A DNA stretch of 64,000 bases from Thauera sp. (lineage in GTDB: Bacteria; Pseudomonadota; Gammaproteobacteria; Burkholderiales; Rhodocyclaceae): the NCBI GenBank assembly GCA_024235615.1, contig JACKMB010000001.1, forward strand, positions 186,001-250,000, in the 5' to 3' direction. Both the position numbers and the translations under genes were made by a program. Below the pieces are notes generated by a model, which was not told the DNA's origin, did not search any database, and saw only the letters and a list, made by a program, of their open reading frames with translations. Numbering within the stretch: the stretch's first letter is position 1; each line of letters begins with the position of its first letter. Positions 56,801-64,000 of the stretch are shown piece by piece.

Positions 56801-59593
56801 ATGTTCCACATCAAGACCCTCGAGCTCGTCCACTGGGACTTCTGGCGGCGCTTCGCGCTGCCGCTGGACGCGCAGATCATCACCATCGTCGGCCCCAACG
56901 GCTCGGGCAAGACCACGCTGCTCGACGCTCTGCGCACGCTGTTCGCGCTGCGCTGCTCGGGCAAGCGCGACTTCCGCCGCTACGTGCGCCGCGCCGACCG
57001 CAGCTTCGCGTGGATCCGCGCGGTGGTCGCCAACCTGCCCGGCCACACCGGCAAGCGGCCCTTCTTCCCCTGCCTGGCCGACGAGGTCACCCTCGCCTGC
57101 CGCATCCGCAAGGCCGGCGGCGACTGGATCCGCGACTACACCATCGTCGACGGCAACCTGCCGATCGAGACGCTGGAGAGCTCCAACGACTGGATCGGCC
57201 TGCGCGACTACCAGCACCGCCTGGCCTGGGGCGGCCTGACCCCGGCGATCACCAAGGTGCTAGCGCTCGAGCAGGGCGACACCGACAAGCTGTGCGAATA
57301 CTCCCCCAAGGCGCTGCTCGAGCTGGTCTTCGACGTCTTCGGCGACAAGGAGGTGCTGGACAACTACCAGGCCGCGCGCGAGGAGCAGAAGTCCGCCGAA
57401 CGCGAGCTCGGGGAGCTCGGCATCGACCTCGACCGCCTCAAGACCCAGGCCGAGGAGAAGAAGGCCGAGGCCAACCGCTTCCTGGAGTGGAAGCAGCTCG
57501 CCGACGAGATCCACGCGCTGGAAGCGGAGATCGTGCCGCGCCTGGAGGTCGCCGAGCTCGAGCGCGAGCTCGCCGCCGAGCGCGAGGCCCTCTGCCGCGT
57601 CGGCCAAGAGCGCGCCGACAAGCTCGTCGAGCAGCGCGAGTCGCGCCAGCGCCTGGAGATCGTGCGCGCCGAGCAGGAGGCCGCGCAGGCCGAGCGCAAG
57701 CGCCTGAAGGATGACGACCGCGCTTCCGAGCAGCGCTACCTCGCCGCCCACGACCGCGTGCGCGACCTCGACAGGCTGCTCGAAGAGCGCGACATGCTGC
57801 GCGCCCAGCTCGCCAGCGAGCACGGCGCCGACGCCGTGGCGCTGGAGAAGGAGCACGAGGAGGCCGACGCCGCGCTCGCCGCGCTGCGCCGCAAGGAGCG
57901 CGAGCTGGTCGCCGCCTTCGAGGAGCGCGGCGAGACCCTGCGCGGCGAGCGCAACCGCGCCGGCGCGCCGGGCGACGCCGAGGTCGCGCGCTTCCGCGTC
58001 AGGCTGAGCGCCGAAGGCATCGCGCACTGCAGCCTGGCCGAGGTGGTGGAGGTCACCGACCCCGCCTGGCAGGCCGCGCTCGAGGCCATCCTGCGCCCCT
58101 ACCGCTACCTGATCCTGCTCGAGCGCGAAACCGACCGCCACGCCGCCTGGGCGCTCGGCGAGCGCGAGCGCTTCCGCCACTTCATCGTGGCCGAGCGCGA
58201 ATCCGCCCCGCCGCCGCGTCCGATGAGCCTGGCCGAGGTGGTGGAGTTCGGCGCGCCGGTGCCGCGCTGGCTTGCCGACCTGCTCAACCGCATCCGCCGC
58301 GTCGAGGACGCCCACGCCGCGCGCGATCTGCCGCGCGAGCAGGAGTGGATCACCCGCGACGGCTACCACCGCGAGCGCCGCGGCGCCCGCCACCTCGGCC
58401 GGCCGCAGGAGTTCCACTTCGGCGAGCTCGCCCGCCAGTCGCGCATCGCCGCACTGCAGGACGAGATCGGCGGGCTCGACAGGCAGCTCCAGGCCCTGCG
58501 CCCCAAGCTCGACGCCGCCAGCGCCCGCCTCACCACGCTGCGCCAGCGCCTGCTCGGCCTGCAGTCGGCGCAGCTGCTCGCCGCCCGCGCCGAGGCCTAC
58601 GCCAGCGCCGAAGCCGAGCTGTCTGCCGCGCGCAAGACGCTCACCGAGGCGATCGCCGAACGCACCGAGACGCGCGGCGAGATCGACCGCCTCGCCGACA
58701 AGCTGAACGGCATCCAGATCGAGCTCGACCGCCGCAACCGCGAGCTCAAGGCCGTCGAGCTGCGCCTGGCAGACATCGCGCGCGAGCACGGCCCGCGCCG
58801 CCGCGCCCAGGCCGAGCGCATCCTCGCCCTGCGCCGGCGACGGCGCGGCATGCCGGGGCACTGGCTGGACGCCGGCGAGCTCGCGCTGCTCGCCGAGAAA
58901 TACGGCGACGCGCGCGGCGCCCGCCTGCAGCTCGAGCGCCTGCGCCGCCACCTCGACGAGGGCGAGTGGATCACCGATCCCGCGGTGGTGGTGGTTCGCG
59001 ACCGCCTCGCCGCCGACGTCGCATTGCGCGAGCGCGACTACCTCAACCGCCAGGGCTACTGCACCACCGCACGCCTGCACACCGACAACGCCCGCGCCGC
59101 CTACATCGCCAAGCTGCGCGCCACTGTGCGCCAGTACGCCAGGAACCTGAAGGCGCTCGGCGAGCTCGCCAACCTCAGCGTGGACTGCCCCACCCCGCAC
59201 CTCGACAACGACGACCTCTCGCTCGCCCAGGCCGGGCTCGAGGTGCGCTTCGACTTCGACCGCAAGGGCGCGGTGGGCCTCAACGACGGCGAGGCCTCGG
59301 GCGGCCAGCAGGTCATGAAGTCGCTGATCCTCTTGATCGGCCTGCTGATGGACGAGTCCCGCCCGGGCGGCTTCGTGTTCATCGACGAGCCCTTCGCCCA
59401 CCTGGACGTCGCCAACATCGACCGCGTCGGCACCTTCCTGCGCGCCACCCGCGCGCAGTACCTGATCACCACCCCGGTCACCCACAACGCCAACGTCTTC
59501 GCGCCCGCGCAGCTCACGCTGGTGACGCGCAAGAAGCCGCCCGGCACCGACTGGGCGCCGCCGATCGGCGTACTGCAACGGGCGGTGGACTGA
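56801..59593 (+). CDS. mksB: MksB/JetC-type SMC-like ATPase
   Basis: 930 residues. Walker A GPNGSGKT (31-38), signature SGGQ (833-836) and Walker B FIDEP with Asp862-Glu863 are intact. A long coiled coil (about 180-430 and 540-790) separates the heads, with a compact middle region. It is shorter than MukB or SMC, as MksB proteins are. The heads bind and hydrolyse ATP to extrude or hold DNA loops. No JetD/MksG-type topoisomerase-primase nuclease follows, so a Wadjet plasmid-defence role is not supported; a chromosomal condensin role fits better. Its 3' end is partly duplicated downstream. Confidence 0.85.
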   Translation: MFHIKTLELVHWDFWRRFALPLDAQIITIVGPNGSGKTTLLDALRTLFALRCSGKRDFRRYVRRADRSFAWIRAVVANLPGHTGKRPFFPCLADEVTLACRIRKAGGDWIRDYTIVDGNLPIETLESSNDWIGLRDYQHRLAWGGLTPAITKVLALEQGDTDKLCEYSPKALLELVFDVFGDKEVLDNYQAAREEQKSAERELGELGIDLDRLKTQAEEKKAEANRFLEWKQLADEIHALEAEIVPRLEVAELERELAAEREALCRVGQERADKLVEQRESRQRLEIVRAEQEAAQAERKRLKDDDRASEQRYLAAHDRVRDLDRLLEERDMLRAQLASEHGADAVALEKEHEEADAALAALRRKERELVAAFEERGETLRGERNRAGAPGDAEVARFRVRLSAEGIAHCSLAEVVEVTDPAWQAALEAILRPYRYLILLERETDRHAAWALGERERFRHFIVAERESAPPPRPMSLAEVVEFGAPVPRWLADLLNRIRRVEDAHAARDLPREQEWITRDGYHRERRGARHLGRPQEFHFGELARQSRIAALQDEIGGLDRQLQALRPKLDAASARLTTLRQRLLGLQSAQLLAARAEAYASAEAELSAARKTLTEAIAERTETRGEIDRLADKLNGIQIELDRRNRELKAVELRLADIAREHGPRRRAQAERILALRRRRRGMPGHWLDAGELALLAEKYGDARGARLQLERLRRHLDEGEWITDPAVVVVRDRLAADVALRERDYLNRQGYCTTARLHTDNARAAYIAKLRATVRQYARNLKALGELANLSVDCPTPHLDNDDLSLAQAGLEVRFDFDRKGAVGLNDGEASGGQQVMKSLILLIGLLMDESRPGGFVFIDEPFAHLDVANIDRVGTFLRATRAQYLITTPVTHNANVFAPAQLTLVTRKKPPGTDWAPPIGVLQRAVD

Positions 59594-60197
59594 CGCGCAA
59601 GGCCGTCGCAAGCACCCAGCCCCCCCAGCAGCCCGGGAGCCGCGATGTTTCATGTAGGAGCGCCGGCAGGCGCGAAAGCGGCGCGTGGGAAATCGACGCC
59701 AGCGGGCACGCCCACGACTGCATTCGCGCCTGCCGGCGCTCCTACAATCCGCCGGGCCGTGGCGCCATCTCCGTGGCTGGATTCGCGCCTGCCGGCGCTC
59801 CTACAATCCGCCGGGCCGTGGCGCCATCCCTGCGGCTGCTTTCGCTGCACCGGGCGGTGAATTGACGGGCGAGGCCGTCGCAAGCACCCAGGCCCGCCCC
59901 AGCCGCCCGGAGCCGCGATGTTCCATGTAGGAGCGCCGGCAGGCGCGAAAGCGGCGCGTGGGAAATCGACGCCAGCGGGCACGCCCACGGCTGGATTCGC
60001 GCCTGCCGGCGCTCCTACAACCCGCCGGGCCGTGGCGCCATCTCCGTGGCTGGATTCGCGCCTGCCGGCGCTCCTACAACCCGCCGGGCCGTGGTGCCAT
60101 CTCCGTGGCTTCATTCGCGCCTGCCGGCGCTCCTACAATCCGCCGGGCCGTGGTGCCATCTCCGTGGCTGCATTCGCGCCTGCCGGCGCTCCTACAG
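59575..60197. repeat. 272-bp tandem duplication with a 59-bp REP tandem inside
   Basis: The mksB tail and stop (59575-59593) recur at 59847-59865 with the same TGA, offset 272 bases, and the following sequence is repeated with few differences. Inside each copy is a tandem repeat of 59 bases starting ATTCGCGCCTGCCGGCGCTC: two copies at 59722 and 59781, four at 59995, 60054, 60113 and 60172. Forward hairpins lie at about 59653 and 59927. No gene is supported in this 630-base gap. Confidence 0.9.
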
Positions 60198-60226
60198 GTC
60201 GTTGAGTCGCGTGCCCATGACCGCGT

Positions 60227-62023
60227 TCAGCGCTCCAGCAACGCCTCGGCAGGCATGCCGACGCGCACGTTGCCCCAGTGGCGGCCATTGACCATGATGG
60301 GCATGGCGATGTCGCACAGCACCTCGCCCGTGTCGCGCAGGTAGGTCTGCAGCAGCATCGCCTCGGTGTTGCGGGCTGCACGCACCTCGGGCGGGCGCTC
60401 GAACTTGCGGCAGGTGCGGTTGCCCACCAGGTCCTTCTCGGGATCGCCGGTCAGTGGCTTGGAAAAGCGGGTGTTGTGCGCCGACAGATAGCTGTCGGCA
60501 TTCACCGCGACGGCGAACACTGCGCCGCGGGCGCGCTCGAGGCTGTCGTCCAGGATGCGCTGGCAGCGGCGGGTGAATTCATCGCCCCAGACGACCTTGA
60601 ACTTGGGCGGATTGGTGCCGGCGACCGGTCGGTAGTTGCGATCGAAGACGTCGATGCGTGCCTCGGCCATCGCGCAAAGCTCGGCCTGCACGCGGTCGCG
60701 GAAGCCGCGCGTCTCATTCACCAGCAGATCGAAGGCGCCGCTGCCGATCTTGAAGCGCGACACCAGCTCCTGCACCGCCTCGGTGGACTTCGTGAGCGCC
60801 AGCGTGCGCTGCTCGCAGTTCTCCATGCGCCCGGCCACTTCGGCGGAGAGGCGGTGGATGTCGGTGACGTTGGCGTGCACATGGGCGTTGGTCTCGGTCA
60901 GCGAGGCCATGCCGGCGGCGATCTGCGAGAGCTGCCCGCCGGTGCGCTCGAACTCGCCCACCATGTGCTCGAACTGCGTGGCCGAGCGCGTCACCACGTC
61001 GCGCGTCTGCTCGACGTCGCCGTTGATCACCTCGTTCTCGGCGCGCGTGTCGCCGACCAGCTCGAGCATGCCGTTGATGTTGCCGACGATCTCCTGGGTG
61101 GCCTTGTTGACGCGCTCGGCGAGCTTGCGCACCTCGTCGGCGACCACCGCGAAGCCGCGCCCGGCCTCGCCGGCGCGCGCTGCCTCGATCGCGGCGTTGA
61201 GCGCGAGCAGGTTGGTCTGGTCGGCGATCTCGCGGATCAGCGCCGCGATCTCCTTGACGCTCTCGGAACGCTGCGAGAGCTCGTCCACCGTATTGTTGAA
61301 GCGCTGCAGCTTCTCGCTCACCGCAAGGATCTTGGCCGCGACGTTCTGGACCTCGCCGAGCGACTCGCGCGCAATGTCGAGGTTGCGCAGGGTCGAGGCA
61401 TCGATCGCGCGCGCACTCACCGACACCTCGCCGATCGCCTCGGTCGAGCGCGTGCTGGCATCGAAGACCGTCTGGGTCATGTCGCCCTGGCGCTGCGCGT
61501 CGCGCGCGGAGTTCTCCACGCCGAGCTTCACCTGCACGGCCTCGCGCGCGATGTTGACGCTCATCGAGCGCACCTTGCCGATGATCTCGCGCATCTTGGC
61601 GGCGAAGCGGTTGTAGCTCGCCGCGAGCTCGCGCAGCTCGTCGTGCGTGGTGAGCGGGAGGTCGCGGGAGAAGTCGCCCTCGCCGCGCGCGATCTCTTCG
61701 AAGATCGCGGTGATGACGCGGATCGGACGCACGACGAGGTGACGCAGGTAGAGGATCTGGCCGAGCAGCATCACGAGCGCGAGCGCCGAGAGCGCCAGCA
61801 TCGCATAGAGCCCGACGTCGAAGGCCTCGGCCACCGACGCGAGGAGTTCCGGCGCCACCGTGCCCTTGGCGAGCGCGACCTCGACGGCCTCGCGCCGATC
61901 CAGCCAGATGACGAGGTAGCCCAGGTTGAGCGCGAACAACAGCAGGAAGCTGAAGAGTTTCTTGGTCAGCGAGTTCCAGAAGGTCTTCTCGATGCCTTCG
62001 TAGATTTGCCGGAAGGTGCTCAT
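60227..62023 (-). CDS. Methyl-accepting chemotaxis protein with C-terminal sensor domain
   Basis: 598 residues. Two helices (about 22-42 and 72-96) enclose a very short periplasmic loop; HAMP and the signalling domain with [19 protein letters not shown] follow. A further 170 or so residues after the signalling domain ([20 protein letters not shown] ... [13 protein letters not shown]) look like a Cache/PAS-like sensor in the cytoplasm, an arrangement seen in some other MCPs. The ligand is unknown. It has its own sigma-28-like promoter, as flagellar-class receptors do. ATG at 62023 by family fit. Confidence 0.88.
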   Translation of the reverse strand: MSTFRQIYEGIEKTFWNSLTKKLFSFLLLFALNLGYLVIWLDRREAVEVALAKGTVAPELLASVAEAFDVGLYAMLALSALALVMLLGQILYLRHLVVRPIRVITAIFEEIARGEGDFSRDLPLTTHDELRELAASYNRFAAKMREIIGKVRSMSVNIAREAVQVKLGVENSARDAQRQGDMTQTVFDASTRSTEAIGEVSVSARAIDASTLRNLDIARESLGEVQNVAAKILAVSEKLQRFNNTVDELSQRSESVKEIAALIREIADQTNLLALNAAIEAARAGEAGRGFAVVADEVRKLAERVNKATQEIVGNINGMLELVGDTRAENEVINGDVEQTRDVVTRSATQFEHMVGEFERTGGQLSQIAAGMASLTETNAHVHANVTDIHRLSAEVAGRMENCEQRTLALTKSTEAVQELVSRFKIGSGAFDLLVNETRGFRDRVQAELCAMAEARIDVFDRNYRPVAGTNPPKFKVVWGDEFTRRCQRILDDSLERARGAVFAVAVNADSYLSAHNTRFSKPLTGDPEKDLVGNRTCRKFERPPEVRAARNTEAMLLQTYLRDTGEVLCDIAMPIMVNGRHWGNVRVGMPAEALLER

Positions 62024-62058
62024 TGGGGTTCCGTGGGGACGGTGAATCAACCCCAGTC

Positions 62059-62085
62059 TTATCGGTCCCCGTTGCGGGGACTTTA
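62059..62085 (-). promoter_or_regulatory. Sigma-28 (FliA) promoter of the chemoreceptor
   Basis: On the minus strand TAAA (62085-62082), exactly 15 bases, then ACCGATAA (62066-62059). The consensus is TAAA-N15-GCCGATAA, one mismatch. The start would be about 30 bases before the ATG. Confidence 0.7.
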
Positions 62086-62087
62086 GC

Positions 62088-62114
62088 TGCGGGCGGTACA
62101 TTTCACCGCCCGCA
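62088..62114. repeat. Perfect 10-bp inverted repeat between chemoreceptor and lysS
   Basis: TGCGGGCGGT, a 7-base loop (ACATTTC) and ACCGCCCGCA. It lies just upstream of the sigma-28 promoter of the chemoreceptor and about 150 bases before the lysS ATG. It could be a regulator site or a transcript hairpin. No T-tract follows. Confidence 0.55.
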
Positions 62115-62262
62115 GACACGGAACACGCGCGCACTCGGACAGGATGCCCCAGCCATTCGGCGCGTCGCGCAATTGCCGCGCCTTGCCGGCCCTGCCACAA
62201 TTACGCCTTTCGCGCCCCGCCTGCTGCGGCGCATCCCCTTTCAGAGCTTCGACACCCAGACC

Positions 62263-63804
62263 ATGTCCGACCAGACGCAGACCACGCCCCAGCCCCAGGA
62301 CGAAAACCACCTCATCGCCGAGCGCCGCGAGAAACTCGCCGCCTGGCGCGCGAGCGGCCGTGCCTTCCCCAACGACTTCTCGCGCGAGAACACCGCCGGC
62401 AAGCTCGACGAGCTCTATGGCGACAAGGACACCGAGGCGCTGGAGGCCACCCCGGTCGAGGTCAGGGTGGCCGGCCGCATCATGCTCAAGCGCATCATGG
62501 GCAAGGCGAGCTTCGTCACCATCCAGGACCTCTCCGGCCGCATCCAGCTCTACGTGCAGCGCGACGCGGTGGGCGAGGACGTCTACGCCCAGTTCAAGAC
62601 CTGGGACATCGGCGACATCGTCGGCTGCGTCGGCACCGTGTTCAAGACCAAGACCGGCGAGCTCACCGTCAAGGCCGCCGAGATCCGCCTGCTCACCAAG
62701 AGCCTGCGCCCGCTGCCCGACAAGTTCCACGGCCTCACCGACGTCGAGCAGAAGTACCGCCAGCGCTATGTCGACCTGATCATGAACGAGCAGTCGCGCT
62801 TCACCTTCGTGGCGCGCAGCCGCATGGTGCAGTCGATCCGCAACTACATGACCGGCCACGGCTTCCTGGAAGTCGAGACGCCGATGATGCACCCGATCCC
62901 GGGCGGCGCCGCGGCCAAGCCCTTCACCACCCACCACAACGCGCTCGACATGGAGCTGTTCCTGCGCATCGCGCCCGAGCTCTACCTCAAGCGCCTGGTG
63001 GTGGGCGGCCTGGAGAAGGTGTTCGAGGTCAACCGCAACTTCCGCAACGAAGGCCTCAGCCCGCGCCACAACCCCGAATTCACCATGATGGAGTTCTACG
63101 AGGCGTACGCGAACTACCGCACGCTGATGGACTTCACCGAGGGCCTGATCCGCCACGCCGCGCGCGAGGCGCTGGGCACCGAATCCTTCGTCTACCAGGG
63201 CCGCGATCTCGACCTGTCGAAACCCTTCCACCGCCTCACCATCGTGCAGGCGATCCGCAAGTACCACCCTGGCTTCACCGCGGAGCAACTGGCGGATGCC
63301 GCCTGGCTGAAGGAGAAGATCGTCGCCTTCGGCGAGAAGGTGAAGCCGGGCGGGCTGGGCAGCCTGCAGCTGCAGCTCTTCGAGGCCTGCGCCGAAGCCG
63401 AGCTGTGGGAACCGACCTTCATCATCGACTACCCGGTCGAGGTCTCGCCGCTGGCGCGCGCCTCGGACACCGACCCGGACATCACCGAGCGCTTCGAGCT
63501 CTTCATCGTCGGCCGCGAGATCGCCAACGGCTTCTCCGAGCTCAACGACCCCGAGGACCAGGCCGCGCGCTTCCGCGCCCAGGTCGAGGCCAAGGAGGCT
63601 GGCGACGAAGAGGCCATGTACTACGACGCCGACTACATCCGCGCGCTCGAGTACGGGCTGCCCCCGACCGGCGGCTGCGGCATCGGCATCGACCGCCTGG
63701 TGATGCTGCTGACCGACGCGCCGGCGATCCGCGACGTGATCCTGTTCCCGCAGATGCGCCCCGAGGCCGCCGCGGGCCTGGTCATCCCGGAACCCGAGCT
63801 CTAA
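62263..63804 (+). CDS. lysS: Lysyl-tRNA synthetase (class II)
   Basis: 513 residues. An N-terminal anticodon-binding OB domain (about 60-165) and the class II core: motif 2 in [20 protein letters not shown] and motif 3 in [12 protein letters not shown]. It charges tRNA-Lys. In many relatives prfB and lysS are adjacent; here about 8.7 kb with the Mks operon and a chemoreceptor separate them. Start at the ATG 62263 by family N-terminus. mnmC follows on the same strand. Confidence 0.96.
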   Translation: MSDQTQTTPQPQDENHLIAERREKLAAWRASGRAFPNDFSRENTAGKLDELYGDKDTEALEATPVEVRVAGRIMLKRIMGKASFVTIQDLSGRIQLYVQRDAVGEDVYAQFKTWDIGDIVGCVGTVFKTKTGELTVKAAEIRLLTKSLRPLPDKFHGLTDVEQKYRQRYVDLIMNEQSRFTFVARSRMVQSIRNYMTGHGFLEVETPMMHPIPGGAAAKPFTTHHNALDMELFLRIAPELYLKRLVVGGLEKVFEVNRNFRNEGLSPRHNPEFTMMEFYEAYANYRTLMDFTEGLIRHAAREALGTESFVYQGRDLDLSKPFHRLTIVQAIRKYHPGFTAEQLADAAWLKEKIVAFGEKVKPGGLGSLQLQLFEACAEAELWEPTFIIDYPVEVSPLARASDTDPDITERFELFIVGREIANGFSELNDPEDQAARFRAQVEAKEAGDEEAMYYDADYIRALEYGLPPTGGCGIGIDRLVMLLTDAPAIRDVILFPQMRPEAAAGLVIPEPEL

Positions 63805-63868
63805 GCACGGAGGCCGCCGCGCGGGGCGTCTGCGCGCCTCGCGCCGGCAGCCCGCGCCTGCCCTGGCC

Positions 63869-64000
63869 ATGCCGATCCTTCCCGCCCGCCTCGAGCGCTC
63901 GCCCGAGGGCCTGCTGTACTCGGGCAGCTTCGGCGACTTCTACCACTCGCGTGACGACGCGCTCGGCCAGGCGCGTACGGTCTTCCTCGCCGGCAACAGC
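63869..64000 (+). CDS. mnmC: MnmC bifunctional tRNA methyltransferase/oxidoreductase, N-terminal part (runs off the window edge)
   Basis: 44 residues are visible, from MPILPARLERSPEGLLYSGS to FGDFYHSRDDALGQARTVFL. This is the typical opening of MnmC (PxSxxFGDxYFS-type strand, then VFLxGN), which completes mnm5s2U at the wobble base of tRNA. The catalytic domains lie outside the window, so intactness cannot be judged. Confidence 0.7.
   Translation, partial: MPILPARLERSPEGLLYSGSFGDFYHSRDDALGQARTVFLAGNS

Noticed and set aside
53671-59593. Complete Wadjet (JetABCD) plasmid-defence system
   Set aside because: Only A-, B- and C-like genes are present. No JetD topoisomerase-primase nuclease lies up- or downstream, and trmA interrupts the set, so a chromosomal Mks condensin is the safer call.
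59645-60381. Several short frames reading APAGAKAA- or CRRSY-type repeats in the REP expansion
   Set aside because: They are translations of REP arms in different frames. The same residues appear at every REP locus in the window.

Overview
The window is GC-rich bacterial chromosome, most likely from a betaproteobacterium of the Rhodocyclales (Thauera/Azoarcus-like). That placement is an inference from gene content and style: a PEP-CTERM protein, a TrkA-type channel paired with a DUF6394 protein, two aconitases, many REP-like palindromes and dense housekeeping operons. No rRNA is present to settle it. Nearly all of the window is ordinary core chromosome. Accessory material is limited to a helicase/ccdAB remnant (3.1-6.6 kb), a RES/Xre toxin-antitoxin pair (41.3-42.3 kb), a PEP-CTERM gene (40.0-40.8 kb) and the repeat arrays.

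Layout. 0-3 kb: end of a cupin gene, an HPP-CBS membrane protein, tRNA-Val(UAC), hupB and a cobalamin-binding-type protein. 3.1-6.6 kb: a PLD/DEAD-helicase/DUF3427 protein abutting a broken ccdAB module. 6.8-12.8 kb: acnB and acnA, divergent, separated by a REP array. 13-20.7 kb: YchJ-like protein, DUF6394 plus K+ channel, S4 RNA-binding protein, Ap4A phosphorylase, YkgJ-type protein, UPF0149, trmB-dusC. 20.9-31 kb: rpmE, a GT39-type glycosyltransferase, orn, an M48 protease, rsgA, an alpha/beta hydrolase, comEC, a 120-bp tandem REP array and a DUF2062 protein. 31-40 kb: a chemoreceptor, lolD-lolC, a CHASE-PAS-GGDEF cyclase and a YgiQ radical SAM protein. 40-42.3 kb: PEP-CTERM protein with a sigma-54-like promoter, then the RES/Xre pair. 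42.5-52.2 kb: RecJ-linked protein, recJ, a histidine phosphatase, a three-gene 2-oxoacid dehydrogenase operon and a GGDEF-EAL protein. 52.4-64 kb: prfB (programmed frameshift), an MksF-MksE-TrmA-MksB operon, a REP expansion, a second chemoreceptor with a sigma-28-like promoter, lysS and the start of mnmC.

Most notable. (1) An SMC-like MksFEB condensin operon with trmA inside it and no JetD/MksG nuclease, placed between prfB and lysS. (2) Directly after it, a 272-bp tandem duplication that copied the mksB 3' end, with a 59-bp REP unit amplified inside. (3) REP hairpin pairs built into tandem arrays with 117-120-bp periods at three other loci, one nearly perfect over 360 bp. (4) A ccdA-like gene whose ccdB partner is cut to 22 codons exactly where a PLD-helicase gene starts. 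(5) Recognisable alternative-sigma promoters: sigma-54 before the PEP-CTERM gene and sigma-28 before a chemoreceptor.
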